37,234 bases of DNA from contig CANJNY010000036.1 of assembly GCA_947475715.1 (NCBI GenBank), positions 1 through 37,234 on the forward strand. Reading direction: 5' to 3'. This document shows, piece after piece, positions 16,699 to 25,508 of the stretch. How positions within the stretch are numbered: position 1 is the stretch's first letter; each line of letters starts with the position of its first letter. Source of the stretch: Prolixibacteraceae bacterium (GTDB taxonomy: Bacteria; Bacteroidota; Bacteroidia; Bacteroidales; Prolixibacteraceae). Position numbers and translations under genes: made by a program. The notes beneath the pieces were generated by a model. The model worked only from the letters and a program-made list of their open reading frames with translations. It did not search any database and was not told the origin of the DNA.

Positions 16699-17100
16699 TC
16701 AAATCGGCTTTGGGATTTCCTGATTTGATTTAAATCGTGCGATAATTTTCACCATCGCTTTTTCTATCTGTGCAAAGTCAAGCTCCTCCTTTGCAATATA
16801 AACAATCATAAGGGCCAATTGGTGACCGCTACCTTCAAATAAATCGTAAAGGTGGTGCTTATGGATTCTATAGCCCTCCCTGAGTCTGCGCTTAAGCAAA
16901 TTCCGGTCATGAGCCCTCTTAAAAAGTCGTTTGGGAACACTAAAGACAACCTGAGCAGGATTTGATACGATTAATACCTCATGCTTCCACACCACCTTTA
17001 ACGGATAACACAGAAACGAGGAACCGGTCAGAAAGAGCTCTCCGATGATCTTTTGGCTGCAAAGCTTCTCCTCTTTTCGAAATGTATAAGCAATCATCAA
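16699..17100 (-). CDS. rnpA: Ribonuclease P protein component
   Basis: The protein subunit of RNase P, which assists the RNA in maturing tRNA 5' ends. The RNR signature is clear (FKRAHDRNLLKRRLREGYR), as are the FRKEEKLCSQK start and the VSNPAQVVFSVPKRL strand. The length, 133 aa, is normal. The first of two adjacent ATG codons is used; starting at the second would remove only one residue. It is not next to rpmH here. A terminator for the upstream hemD lies just before its start, so it needs its own promoter or read-through. Confidence 0.94.
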   Translation of the reverse strand: MMIAYTFRKEEKLCSQKIIGELFLTGSSFLCYPLKVVWKHEVLIVSNPAQVVFSVPKRLFKRAHDRNLLKRRLREGYRIHKHHLYDLFEGSGHQLALMIVYIAKEELDFAQIEKAMVKIIARFKSNQEIPKPI

Positions 17101-17111
17101 ATAATGGGGAC

Positions 17112-17141
17112 AAAAAAGGGGGAAATCACTTTCCCCCTTTT
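17112..17141 (-). terminator. Terminator after hemD
   Basis: A perfect 12-bp stem AAAAGGGGGAAA/TTTCCCCCTTTT around TCAC. On the minus strand it is followed by a run of T, as expected for a terminator downstream of hemD. It lies in the 62-nt gap before rnpA. Confidence 0.88.
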
Positions 17142-17162
17142 AGTGAAAATGGTATAGGATCT

Positions 17163-17915
17163 TTATTTATTATTTTTATTCCATTCAGCAATGAAGCGTT
17201 CCAGAGCTGCAGGCATCGAAGGAGCTTCAGGAATTGGAGCTTCAACATCAAGACGCAAACCGGCATCACGAACAGCCTGTGCTGTTGCAGGGCCAAAGGT
17301 TGCTATTTTAGTATCATTTTGCTCGAAGTCCGGAAAATTCTGCATTAATGATTTAATCCCAACCGGTGTGAAAAATACAAGCACATCATAATTAACATCC
17401 TTTAAATCGGATAAATTGGCACTAACCGTGCGATACATGATAGCTTCTGTAACCTGTATTTTCGCCTTTTCGAGTAACGTAGGAATTTCATCCTTATGCA
17501 CATCTGATAACGGAATAAGGAATTTATCCTCCTTATGTTTCATCAAAACCTCCACTAAATCGGCGAACTTACCATTGCCATAAAAGATCTTTCGCTTCCT
17601 GTAAACGATATATTTCTGCAAATAGAAAGCGGTGGCTTCCGATATACAGAAATACTTCATACTGTCAGGAATCGTCAAACGCAACTCCTGAGATATCCGA
17701 AAAAAGTGATCAATAGCTGCCCTGCTGGTAAATATAATAGCAGTATGGTCGAGAATCTGGATTCTGTCTTTGCGAAAATCTTTTGATGGTACGCCCTCAA
17801 CCTGAATGAATTGACGAAAATCAATCTTCAAATTGTGCTTAACTGCCAAATCGTTATAAGGTGAATTACCTGGGCTCGGCTCTGGTTGCGATACTAATAC
17901 TCTTCTAATTCTCAA
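17163..17915 (-). CDS. hemD: Uroporphyrinogen-III synthase
   Basis: Cyclises hydroxymethylbilane with inversion of ring D in the haem pathway. The family is weakly conserved, but the 250-aa length, the early LVSQPEPSPGNSPY, AIIFTSRAAIDHFF, DVLVFFTPVGIKSLMQNF and the C-terminal KIATFGPATAQAVRDAGLRLDVEAPIPEAPSM are typical of HemD in Bacteroidota. The gene beside it encodes a DUF4271 membrane protein, a neighbour seen repeatedly in this phylum, which strengthens the call. The two are in the same direction with a gap of about 40 nt and probably cotranscribed. Confidence 0.9.
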   Translation of the reverse strand: MRIRRVLVSQPEPSPGNSPYNDLAVKHNLKIDFRQFIQVEGVPSKDFRKDRIQILDHTAIIFTSRAAIDHFFRISQELRLTIPDSMKYFCISEATAFYLQKYIVYRKRKIFYGNGKFADLVEVLMKHKEDKFLIPLSDVHKDEIPTLLEKAKIQVTEAIMYRTVSANLSDLKDVNYDVLVFFTPVGIKSLMQNFPDFEQNDTKIATFGPATAQAVRDAGLRLDVEAPIPEAPSMPAALERFIAEWNKNNK

Positions 17916-17954
17916 CTTATTCCCTTTTAAAAATTCGTATTTCTCAAAACCACT

Positions 17955-19010
17955 CTATGATGCGATTATTAGTTTGAAAATCAAAAGCAACGGTAGAATT
18001 TCAAGGGTACAAAGGTACAAAATCAAATAGAAAATTGAAATGCCTTTTTGATATCCCAAATAAATACTTCTAATCACCGTAGAGAGATACATCAAAACAA
18101 TCAGGACTGCCATCACCCAGATGGTAATAAAATTGGTCTGAGGCAGGATAGTGTGTACTGTAATAACAGGCAATAAAACAAACCCTAAAGCCCTATAATA
18201 CAGCCTAATATTAAATACCAATTCATCTGCCTGATCCTTTAACATCGCCATTGAACCCACTAAACGATGTACTAAAATCTTAATAAAAAAGTATAAATTA
18301 ATAACCAAAAACAAACCAATAAAAAGGAGAATCAACGGATATCCAGGGATAGAAAACTTGAAATATTGGGCAATCTGAAACACCGAAAGGGGGAGATTAA
18401 AGTAAAAAATCAGGTCAAGGCGAAAAGCTCCGTACATGGTTTTGTATCCTCGCTGACGAAATAAACGTGAGGCTGAATTAAAATTAAGAATACTTGAGAA
18501 TATTTGTGCCAGATACTGAGGAAATTCAACTCTTACAGATGCAAAGATCATCCACAAAATCAAAATCATACCTAAAACCCAATCCTGGCTTAATACAATA
18601 CGCTCTTTACCCACTATCCCATAAGGCTTTACCGTTGTCGAAATAACCGTACGCTGTGCTTGCAGAAAAGCTGAGTCTGAAAGCGCATTTACAGTCCCAA
18701 AATAGACTGTATCTCCGGCAGTAGTATAATAGCCCGGGTTTCCGGTATAGATATTTGATCTGGAATCTTTGAGATATACTTCTTCGGAATAATTTTTCTT
18801 CTGTAAAACCGCTTTTTCAAGGTGCTTCCTGACATAGTTGCCTCCCGCTGATGCTGTATTCTTATTTTTCTGTAAGCCTCCGGAATGGGTGCCAATACTA
18901 CTATGCTGACCTTTCACTTCCCGCTGGGGGGGAAGATCCGCAATAGTGTTATTTGGAAAATCATTTTCTGCCAATTGGGAAACAAACATACAGCAATCTT
19001 TTTGAGCCAT
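17955..19010 (-). CDS. DUF4271-family membrane protein
   Basis: A 351-aa protein with a soluble, Ser/Thr/Asn-rich N-terminal half of about 145 aa and then about six hydrophobic segments (for example WVLGMILILWMIFASVRV and PLILLFIGLFLVINLYFFI). It fits DUF4271, a Bacteroidota family commonly found next to hemD. Function is unknown. A TATCTTTG promoter element (19012-19019) ends two bases before the first ATG, so transcription would start at or inside that codon. The true start may then be the second ATG, at 18989, seven codons later. Confidence 0.8.
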   Translation of the reverse strand: MAQKDCCMFVSQLAENDFPNNTIADLPPQREVKGQHSSIGTHSGGLQKNKNTASAGGNYVRKHLEKAVLQKKNYSEEVYLKDSRSNIYTGNPGYYTTAGDTVYFGTVNALSDSAFLQAQRTVISTTVKPYGIVGKERIVLSQDWVLGMILILWMIFASVRVEFPQYLAQIFSSILNFNSASRLFRQRGYKTMYGAFRLDLIFYFNLPLSVFQIAQYFKFSIPGYPLILLFIGLFLVINLYFFIKILVHRLVGSMAMLKDQADELVFNIRLYYRALGFVLLPVITVHTILPQTNFITIWVMAVLIVLMYLSTVIRSIYLGYQKGISIFYLILYLCTLEILPLLLIFKLIIAS

Positions 19011-19011
19011 G

Positions 19012-19019
19012 CAAAGATA
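19012..19019 (-). promoter_or_regulatory. -7 element of the DUF4271/hemD operon
   Basis: TATCTTTG on the minus strand is an exact TAnnTTTG match. No clear TTG is found 19 nt upstream. Its closeness to the first ATG decides the start of the gene. Confidence 0.5.
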
Positions 19020-19089
19020 AAAAATAAAGGAAAGATCTAAATCACTTCAAAAGATATGGCATACTTAGAATTTATTACGCCTTGGAAAA

Positions 19090-21126
19090 TTAAGGGTTTT
19101 TAGAACTCAGATTACGATAATCGACCTCATAAAGCCACGAAGGCTCCGATTCTTTACCTCCTATCTGATGAACCAGCTTAAAAACTCCCGGATATTTTTG
19201 TTCAACAAAGAACAGATGACGTTGAATATTGTTAATAATTACTTCCGATTTCATGTTCGCCTTACCACGTAAACTTGAAACCAGAACATAATCAACTTTG
19301 TTATTCTTCAGATCACGATACAACGAATCGGGAGAGACGGCGTACCATGATAATGTCGAGCTCCGAAACTTTCTAAGTAACGAGTCCGTTGTAAATGGTT
19401 TGACATTTAACTGACCTAATTGTTTAAGCTGATTTTTTCCCTCTTCACCCTTAAATTCATAAACTCCGTATATCTCAACCCCTTCAACTACGCAGCCTAC
19501 CTTATCCTTACGAAGTGAAACCTGGAGATCAACCGGAGCCGGAATGTTTAAAATTTTATTGGGAATAATACTCAATTCCCCGGTCCGTTTTTTCAGATCA
19601 GTAAGAAATTGCTCAGGAGCAGCGGTCGTAAGACGATACATCCCATAAAAATCCCTCCCTTTACTATAAATAAACGACATGGAAGGCTTTCGGGAAGCTA
19701 CCACCTTCGAAACGGGGATATTTTTACCCACCCATTCACTCATGAGGAGAAAATTCTGCCAATCGGGGGTAAATCCATAATAAAGATCTCCTTCAATATT
19801 TTTTGCCAAAACTTTTTGATTGACTTTAATCTTCTCAATTGTCTGTCCAAGTGTTTTGAAAAAAATAATTGAAAAAATAATGGGAAGCAGCAGAATCATA
19901 AAGCCTAATCTTTTGATCATGGATAACTGCTGAATTCCCCATGCCATCAGGAGCAGCATCATGGGAATATATATTATAACCATTCGCATCTGATCCCAAT
20001 GCTGTTGAAGCGCCAGAAACGTTGCTCCCATGGATGCACCAAGATTTAATGCGATAAACAACATCACTCTACTACGCCTGAAAGCAAAATATAATCCCAG
20101 TATTAAAAGCCCGATGATAAGAGCTGTCACAACCCAGCTTATCTCTGTCGATCCGGTATCCTTTAACCCTATACCAATCATAAAATGTTTGGATAAATAT
20201 AATCGCGAGTTTTCAAAAAGCCGGACGATCATCCCAGAGAAGTTTTCATATCCCGCTTCAGGCTTATAATAATTCTTTAACAGGATTTCATGAAAGGGTC
20301 TTGATCCTTTGGAAATATCAGATCCCCAAACGATAAGCTTATAAATCTTGTATGGGATTAAGAAAATCAGATACGATACCACAACGCTGGCTGCGGAGCG
20401 AAAATTCTTATTCAGCAACAGCATTAAAACAATAATAAACAAAGTGATGATACCAATCTCTCGTGTAAGACTGGCCAGAAAGATACAAAATCCCACTGCC
20501 AGCCATTGTAATGATTGAGCTTTTAGTGTTAGATTATTTTCGGGATTTTCAATAAGAAAAAACCTGGTATAGAAATAGACCAGAAGCGATTGAAGAAACA
20601 TATATATCGCCTCAGTATAGGTCTGACTGGCAAAATACAGGATCGTCGAATTAACAGATACGATTAACAATAGTATCGCCAGTAAAGTAGGGGAGATCAG
20701 CTTTCTGAATGTATGGTAATAAAGAAAAAGATGGGTAACAATGAATAAAAACGATAGTAGCTTCAACCAAATCAAATTCAAACCAAAAATCTGAATTATT
20801 AAACTCAAAATGATTGAATATAGGGGTCCATGCCACGTTGGAAAGGAGCGACCCTTAATAAAATCGTTGGCCATCTCAATATAACCCGAATCATCACCTC
20901 CCGTACTTATCTTAACATCAAAAAGAAATACTCCCAATATTACAGTGAAAAATAAGGAGATATAGAAAATAAGATTTAATTTTGGGCGAATCCACTCATC
21001 TGAAATTTCCAATAAAGTTCTTGATGGCACCTGATTTCTTTCTTTTCTGGATTTTCCTGAGGAGCGCGATGATTTAGCATTTAAGAGGTTTGAATTCGAT
21101 CTGTTAATCTTTGAAGTTAGGGCCAT
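19090..21126 (-). CDS. GT39/ArnT-like membrane glycosyltransferase
   Basis: A large polytopic protein. A basic cytoplasmic N-terminus (residues to about 65) precedes the first membrane helix, then comes GGDDSGYIEMANDFIKGRSF, whose acidic pair in the first extracytoplasmic loop matches the catalytic Asp region of PMT/ArnT-type enzymes. About ten further helices and a C-terminal soluble region of about 230 aa follow. Such enzymes transfer a sugar from a polyprenyl-phosphate carrier on the periplasmic side. Neither acceptor nor sugar can be read. The ATG at 21126 is preferred over a TTG at 21177. It is divergent from the methyltransferase/GT2 gene, which likely supplies the same glycan pathway. 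Confidence 0.7.
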   Translation of the reverse strand: MALTSKINRSNSNLLNAKSSRSSGKSRKERNQVPSRTLLEISDEWIRPKLNLIFYISLFFTVILGVFLFDVKISTGGDDSGYIEMANDFIKGRSFPTWHGPLYSIILSLIIQIFGLNLIWLKLLSFLFIVTHLFLYYHTFRKLISPTLLAILLLIVSVNSTILYFASQTYTEAIYMFLQSLLVYFYTRFFLIENPENNLTLKAQSLQWLAVGFCIFLASLTREIGIITLFIIVLMLLLNKNFRSAASVVVSYLIFLIPYKIYKLIVWGSDISKGSRPFHEILLKNYYKPEAGYENFSGMIVRLFENSRLYLSKHFMIGIGLKDTGSTEISWVVTALIIGLLILGLYFAFRRSRVMLFIALNLGASMGATFLALQQHWDQMRMVIIYIPMMLLLMAWGIQQLSMIKRLGFMILLLPIIFSIIFFKTLGQTIEKIKVNQKVLAKNIEGDLYYGFTPDWQNFLLMSEWVGKNIPVSKVVASRKPSMSFIYSKGRDFYGMYRLTTAAPEQFLTDLKKRTGELSIIPNKILNIPAPVDLQVSLRKDKVGCVVEGVEIYGVYEFKGEEGKNQLKQLGQLNVKPFTTDSLLRKFRSSTLSWYAVSPDSLYRDLKNNKVDYVLVSSLRGKANMKSEVIINNIQRHLFFVEQKYPGVFKLVHQIGGKESEPSWLYEVDYRNLSSKNP

Positions 21127-21163
21127 AATTACATTCCGGTAAATCGTTTTCGCAAAAGTTTGT

Positions 21164-22660
21164 ATGTTTGTGCACAAATGTAAGCTATTTAAGAATTCAA
21201 AGTTTAATATCCATCCTAATACCCTCTTTAAATTGACAACAAAAAAAGCGATAAAAGAATATTTTGAAACTACCGCCTCCCGAAGACTAATTTGGAAAAA
21301 GCGAAATAGTTTTTATCATAAATCTCTGGAAAAATATTTTTCATTTTCAATCCCTGAAGGTTCCCGGGTTCTGGAGGTCGGGTGTGGAACAGGAGAGCTG
21401 CTTGCAGCAGTGAAACCAGCTTACGGAGTTGGCATTGATTTTTCACCAACAATGATCAAAATTGCTGCGGCACGCTATCCTTCTCTCAACTTTCGCATTC
21501 AAGATATTGAAGATGAATATATTAACGAAACCATAGCGCAATCAGCTGAACAATTTGACTATATTATTCTCTCCGATTTATTGCATCTTCTTTGGGATGT
21601 ACAGAAATCACTGAGCCATATCAGAAAATTCTGTCACCCATCCACCAGAATAATAATCTCAAACTACAACTTCCTTTGGGAACCGGTACTAAAATTCGGA
21701 GAACGAATTGGCTTGAAACAGCGATCCTTTAATTCAAACTGGTTGTCGTACAAAGATATTGTCAATCTCTTGGAACTCGAGGGTTTTAAGGTTATTACCG
21801 CAACTCAAAAGTTGCTGATTCCCAAATACATCCCACTACTTAATCTTATTTTCAATAAAATATTGGTTAATCTTCCAATAATCAACGATCTGGGACTGGT
21901 TACAATCATGACTGCGCGGATAGAAAATTATGAGCGAAATGATTATACGGTCTCCATCATCATCCCGGCACAAAATGAAATGGGGAATATTAAGAATGCT
22001 ATCCTAAGAACACCCTCGTTTGGCATTTCGCAGGAATTTATTTTTGTCGAAGGACGTTCTTCAGACGGAACCTATGAGGAGATGTTAAGAGTCCGCTCTG
22101 AATTCCCCGATATAAACATTCAGGTTCTGAAGCAAAGTGGAAAAGGGAAAGGCGATGCAGTGCGTGCAGGCTTTGATGCATCTACAGGAGCAATACTGAT
22201 GATTCTGGATGCAGATCTGACTACACCTGCTGAAGACCTTCCTAAATTCTATGATGCGATTGCGAACGGTAAGGGAGAGTTTATCAATGGTTGCAGATTG
22301 GTTTATCCGATGGAAAAACAGGCCATGCGATTTTTGAATTTACTGGCCAATAAATTTTTTGGACTTTTCTTTAGTTACCTGCTCGGACAACGGCTAAAGG
22401 ATACCCTTTGCGGCACAAAAGTGTTATTTAAAAAGGACTATGAGAAAATAAAAGCCAACCGGGCATACTTTGGTAATTTTGATCCCTTTGGAGATTTTGA
22501 CCTGCTGTTTGGAGCCGCAAAATTAAATCTCAATATGGTAGAGGTTCTGGTAAGGTATAAAGACCGGCAATATGGTTCAACACAGATCAGCCGGTTTAAG
22601 CATGGCCTTATTTTATTACGAATGAGCCTTTTTGGTGCAAAAAAGCTAAAATTTAAATAA
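21164..22660 (+). CDS. Methyltransferase / family 2 glycosyltransferase fusion
   Basis: Two domains in one 498-aa chain. Residues about 60-235 are a class I SAM methyltransferase with motif I VLEVGCGTGELLAA and GIDFSPTMIKIA. Residues about 263-490 are a GT2 enzyme (GT-A fold) with VSIIIPAQNE at its start, VEGRSSDGT, GKGKGDAVRAGF and the metal-binding LDADLTT. The GT2 half resembles dolichyl/polyprenyl-phosphate sugar synthases. Together with the GT39-like protein next door, this suggests polyprenyl-sugar formation and its use outside the membrane. The first ATG (21164) overlaps a TATGTTTG box, so the start may be the TTG at 21233. No membrane helices are evident at the C-terminus. Confidence 0.82.
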   Translation: MFVHKCKLFKNSKFNIHPNTLFKLTTKKAIKEYFETTASRRLIWKKRNSFYHKSLEKYFSFSIPEGSRVLEVGCGTGELLAAVKPAYGVGIDFSPTMIKIAAARYPSLNFRIQDIEDEYINETIAQSAEQFDYIILSDLLHLLWDVQKSLSHIRKFCHPSTRIIISNYNFLWEPVLKFGERIGLKQRSFNSNWLSYKDIVNLLELEGFKVITATQKLLIPKYIPLLNLIFNKILVNLPIINDLGLVTIMTARIENYERNDYTVSIIIPAQNEMGNIKNAILRTPSFGISQEFIFVEGRSSDGTYEEMLRVRSEFPDINIQVLKQSGKGKGDAVRAGFDASTGAILMILDADLTTPAEDLPKFYDAIANGKGEFINGCRLVYPMEKQAMRFLNLLANKFFGLFFSYLLGQRLKDTLCGTKVLFKKDYEKIKANRAYFGNFDPFGDFDLLFGAAKLNLNMVEVLVRYKDRQYGSTQISRFKHGLILLRMSLFGAKKLKFK

Positions 22661-22704
22661 CAACAGCTTTATGAATCCCATCGTAGCACAATTAAAGAAA
22701 TCAG

Positions 22705-23457
22705 ATGAATGATATTTCGATAAATCAACACAATATAGAGATACAGCAAAACCTTCAATATTGGGCAAATAAACCGATTCTTCAGACAATCTATCTGGAG
22801 TTTTATCGGAGAATCAGTGAGCAAATCGATTTTTCAACTCAAGGAAAAATCGTTGAGCTTGGATCGGGTATTGGAAATATTAAAATGATAATTCCCAATG
22901 CAATCTGTACCGATTTGTTTGAGAACCCCTGGATCGATCAGGTGGAAAACCTCTATTCCTTAAGCTTTGCCGACAACTCGGTTTCAACACTAATCCTATT
23001 TGATGTTTTTCATCATATTCAATACCCCGGATCAGCACTTCAGGAATTTAACCGGGTCCTGGTCCCAGGTGGTCAGGTTGTAATTTTTGATCCTTCGATC
23101 AGCTTTACCGGCCTGATCGTTTATGGATTATTTCATCATGAGCCAATCGGATGGCTTAAGAAAATAAAATGGTTCGCTCCGAAAAGTTTTAAACCCTGGG
23201 AGTCTTCTTATTATGCTTCTCAAGGGAATAGCACCAGAATCTTCTTCTCAAAAAAATACCAAAGTAAATTACCTGATTTCAGCATAAAGGTAAAATTAAG
23301 ATTCTCCGCACTTTCATATATACTATCCGGCGGGTATAGCAAACCACAACTATTCGCATCAAACCACTATAATGGGATAAAAAGAGTTGAAAAAATACTT
23401 GACTATTTTCCAATACTTTTCAGTACACGGTCATTGGTCGTACTAAAAAAGAGATGA
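22705..23457 (+). CDS. SAM-dependent methyltransferase
   Basis: A 250-aa class I methyltransferase of the Methyltransf_11 kind: motif I is IVELGSGIGNIK, an acidic motif II lies near CTDLFENPWID, and LILFDVFHHI followed by FNRVLVPGGQVVIFDPS are motifs IV-VI. It starts 44 nt after the fusion gene, on the same strand, and probably belongs to the same glycan or lipid modification cluster. The substrate is unknown. Confidence 0.8.
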   Translation: MNDISINQHNIEIQQNLQYWANKPILQTIYLEFYRRISEQIDFSTQGKIVELGSGIGNIKMIIPNAICTDLFENPWIDQVENLYSLSFADNSVSTLILFDVFHHIQYPGSALQEFNRVLVPGGQVVIFDPSISFTGLIVYGLFHHEPIGWLKKIKWFAPKSFKPWESSYYASQGNSTRIFFSKKYQSKLPDFSIKVKLRFSALSYILSGGYSKPQLFASNHYNGIKRVEKILDYFPILFSTRSLVVLKKR

Positions 23458-23535
23458 TCCATTGAAAAAATGAGAACTCAAAAAGCTCATTTCAATATTA
23501 ATGCATGAGCTGGTAAAGGTTTATAAGCTGTGCTA

Positions 23536-24597
23536 CTATACAAAATATTTTTTGAAGTGGCGTCCAATATTGCAGGAGGGAATTAACTGAGAATTATTAA
23601 GTATTGTATCCGCAAAATGACCGGCATACCACGGAATCTGCAAACTTCCTTTCGCACCAAAGCCATTAAATATTGCCAGTTGCTTCAATTTGGGATGTTC
23701 TCCAAGAAAAGGATGCCGGTCAAGTGTGCATGGACGGATATTGGACTGATGATCGATGACCGTAGAATGAGCTAATCCGGGTGAAAATTTGCTGATCGCA
23801 TTGATCAACTCCTCCTTCCCTTTCTCAGTAGTAAACGTATTCAAATTGTCCCGGTCAAATGTTGCCCCGATTCTTGCTTGTTTGGTGTTAACAGGAATTA
23901 ACCAATTCCCGTAATTCAGAATTTTATCGGGTAATTCACTTTGATGCTCCAGTGTTAAAATCTCACCCTTTACCGGTTGAAAAGGAAGCCACGAAAACCA
24001 GGGATTTTGTGTTGCCCGGTGCCCTTCTGAAAAAATAATCTTCCCGGGACAGATATCCTGCCACCGCAATGTAGGTTCAAACTCAATATCCTGATAATCA
24101 ATTTCAGCCTTCCTGTAGTAGTTTTGGGAAATCAAAAAAGCCTTAAGACAATTCAGCAACGGCCGGGTTAATAAATAACCGGTTTGTTTTTGTTCCAGAA
24201 AACCGTATGGTGTTGCAATATCTCCTAAGGTCTGATCCTGAATCTGCAACTTATCGATATATTGAGTATATTCAGGATTATTAAGTCGTTTTTCGGCATT
24301 GGTCAAATCATTTATACCACTAAAGATCCGCACCATCGGCATCTCAATGAAAAACTGCTGACCAAAAACCTCAGCTAAATTCGAATAGATTTTTTTTGCC
24401 GCAGGGAGTAATATTTCCAGATCCGACGATTTTACAAAACGCATGCCGGTAATCGGATTAATAAGTCCGGCGGCAATCTGCGAGGCATTCTCATTTCCAT
24501 TGTCAACAACAACCACTGAACACCTCCGTTGAATAAGTTCCCACGCCAACAGGCTACCCGCCAATCCCTGCCCAATGATAAGATAGTCAACCTTCAT
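23536..24597 (-). CDS. FAD-dependent oxidoreductase (DAO family)
   Basis: A 353-aa protein that opens with the dinucleotide-binding motif YLIIGQGLAGSLLAWELIQR, then an acidic end of strand 2 (VVVVDNG). QIAAGLINPITGMRF, FQPVKGEILTL, IGATFDRD and the late NIRPCTLDRHPFLGEHP are typical of the DadA/glycine oxidase superfamily. The family oxidises amino or hydroxy groups; the substrate is not evident. It is convergent with the methyltransferase gene, and its upstream region leads into the REP block of RAYT1. Confidence 0.85.
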   Translation of the reverse strand: MKVDYLIIGQGLAGSLLAWELIQRRCSVVVVDNGNENASQIAAGLINPITGMRFVKSSDLEILLPAAKKIYSNLAEVFGQQFFIEMPMVRIFSGINDLTNAEKRLNNPEYTQYIDKLQIQDQTLGDIATPYGFLEQKQTGYLLTRPLLNCLKAFLISQNYYRKAEIDYQDIEFEPTLRWQDICPGKIIFSEGHRATQNPWFSWLPFQPVKGEILTLEHQSELPDKILNYGNWLIPVNTKQARIGATFDRDNLNTFTTEKGKEELINAISKFSPGLAHSTVIDHQSNIRPCTLDRHPFLGEHPKLKQLAIFNGFGAKGSLQIPWYAGHFADTILNNSQLIPSCNIGRHFKKYFV

Positions 24598-24686
24598 TTA
24601 TAAAACCTGTTCTTTAAAATGGATATCCTTTAAATTTCGAAGTCAAAGATACAACTAGAATTCAAGTCAGACAGAAAAATGCATAT

Positions 24687-24795
24687 AGTGAAGGCTTCAC
24701 TGTAGAATAAAATTAAAAAGTATTGTTATATTTAGCGAAGGCTTCACTGTACAATAAATTTAAAAATTATTCTTATCTTTAGTAAAACCTTCAAT
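24687..24795. repeat. 47-bp tandem REP block upstream of RAYT1
   Basis: Three copies of the 15-bp palindrome AGTGAAGGCTTCACT begin at 24687 (exact), 24734 (one change) and 24781 (degenerate, AGTAAAACCTTCAAT). They are spaced exactly 47 bp, and the AT-rich DNA between them is also repeated. The last copy ends 2 nt before the RAYT1 ATG, so the repeat array forms the leader of the gene. Confidence 0.85.
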
Positions 24796-24797
24796 GT

Positions 24798-25445
24798 ATG
24801 ATTTTTGAAACAAATAACATCTATCATATTTACAATCAAGGGAACAATCATCAGAAGATTTTCTTTTATCATAAAAACTACTTGTACTTTTTAAGAAAGA
24901 TAAAAGATCATATTCTGCCTTATGCCGATCTACTGGCATGGTGCCTGATGCCTAACCATTTTCATCTGTTGGTCTTTGTCAATAAATTGGAGCTCGGCAG
25001 TGAAGCCTTCACTAAGGGCGAAAAAAAAATTTATGATACGTTAACTCAAAGTGAAGGGTTCACTACCCTAAATGATTCAATCGGTACTATGCTTCGCTCA
25101 TATACCAGAGCAATCAACATTCAGCAAGAGAGGAGCGGATCGCTTTTCAGAAGAAAGACAAAGGCTAAATTTATTGCCAGAGTTGGAAACGAAGTAATAC
25201 CCTCAATGGACAAAACACCTCCAGATAAGGTAGCGGATAAGAAGGCTTCACTTACCGCACTTATCTCCGACAGAGAATACCTTCAAGACTGTTTCAACTA
25301 TATTCATGATAATCCTGTTGAAGCAGGTTTAGTTACGCATATTAAAGAATGGGAATTTTCCTCTTATCTGGATTATACTGATTTGAGAAAATGGAATCAG
25401 GTAAATATTGAACGAGCCAATGAACTCGGTCTTGAAGTGCACTAA
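24798..25445 (+). CDS. REP-associated tyrosine transposase, RAYT1 (Y1/HUH family)
   Basis: A 215-aa single-strand DNA transposase of the IS200/REP type. The start is the typical YHIYNQGNN; the HUH metal site is HFH at residues 54-56 in CLMPNHFHLLV; the likely catalytic tyrosine is Y102 in LRSYTRAIN, with RSGSLF after it; the late YIHDNPVEAGLV and WEFSSY are family motifs. All key residues are intact. REP copies are embedded in the coding sequence at 24999-25013 and 25050-25064 (encoding SEAFT and SEGFT) and partly at 25241-25252. Such proteins are domesticated transposases thought to spread REP sequences rather than move themselves. RAYT2 at 34851 is its paralogue. Confidence 0.92.
   Translation: MIFETNNIYHIYNQGNNHQKIFFYHKNYLYFLRKIKDHILPYADLLAWCLMPNHFHLLVFVNKLELGSEAFTKGEKKIYDTLTQSEGFTTLNDSIGTMLRSYTRAINIQQERSGSLFRRKTKAKFIARVGNEVIPSMDKTPPDKVADKKASLTALISDREYLQDCFNYIHDNPVEAGLVTHIKEWEFSSYLDYTDLRKWNQVNIERANELGLEVH
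24999..25064. repeat. REP copies inside the RAYT1 coding sequence
   Basis: AGTGAAGCCTTCACT (24999-25013) and AGTGAAGGGTTCACT (25050-25064) are in-frame copies of the flanking palindrome, directly after the HUH motif. A partial copy, GAAGGCTTCACT, is at 25241-25252. The reading frame is open through all of them. Confidence 0.88.
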
Positions 25446-25508
25446 AGTGAAGCCTTCACTGGAAGTTTTAATTAAAATAAAGGATAAATCTAAAATGAAG
25501 GCTTCACT
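25446..25508. repeat. REP pair downstream of RAYT1
   Basis: AGTGAAGCCTTCACT (25446-25460) starts right after the RAYT1 stop codon. A second copy (25494-25508, one change) lies 48 bp later and supplies the TGA stop codon of the minus-strand rhamnosidase gene. Confidence 0.88.
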
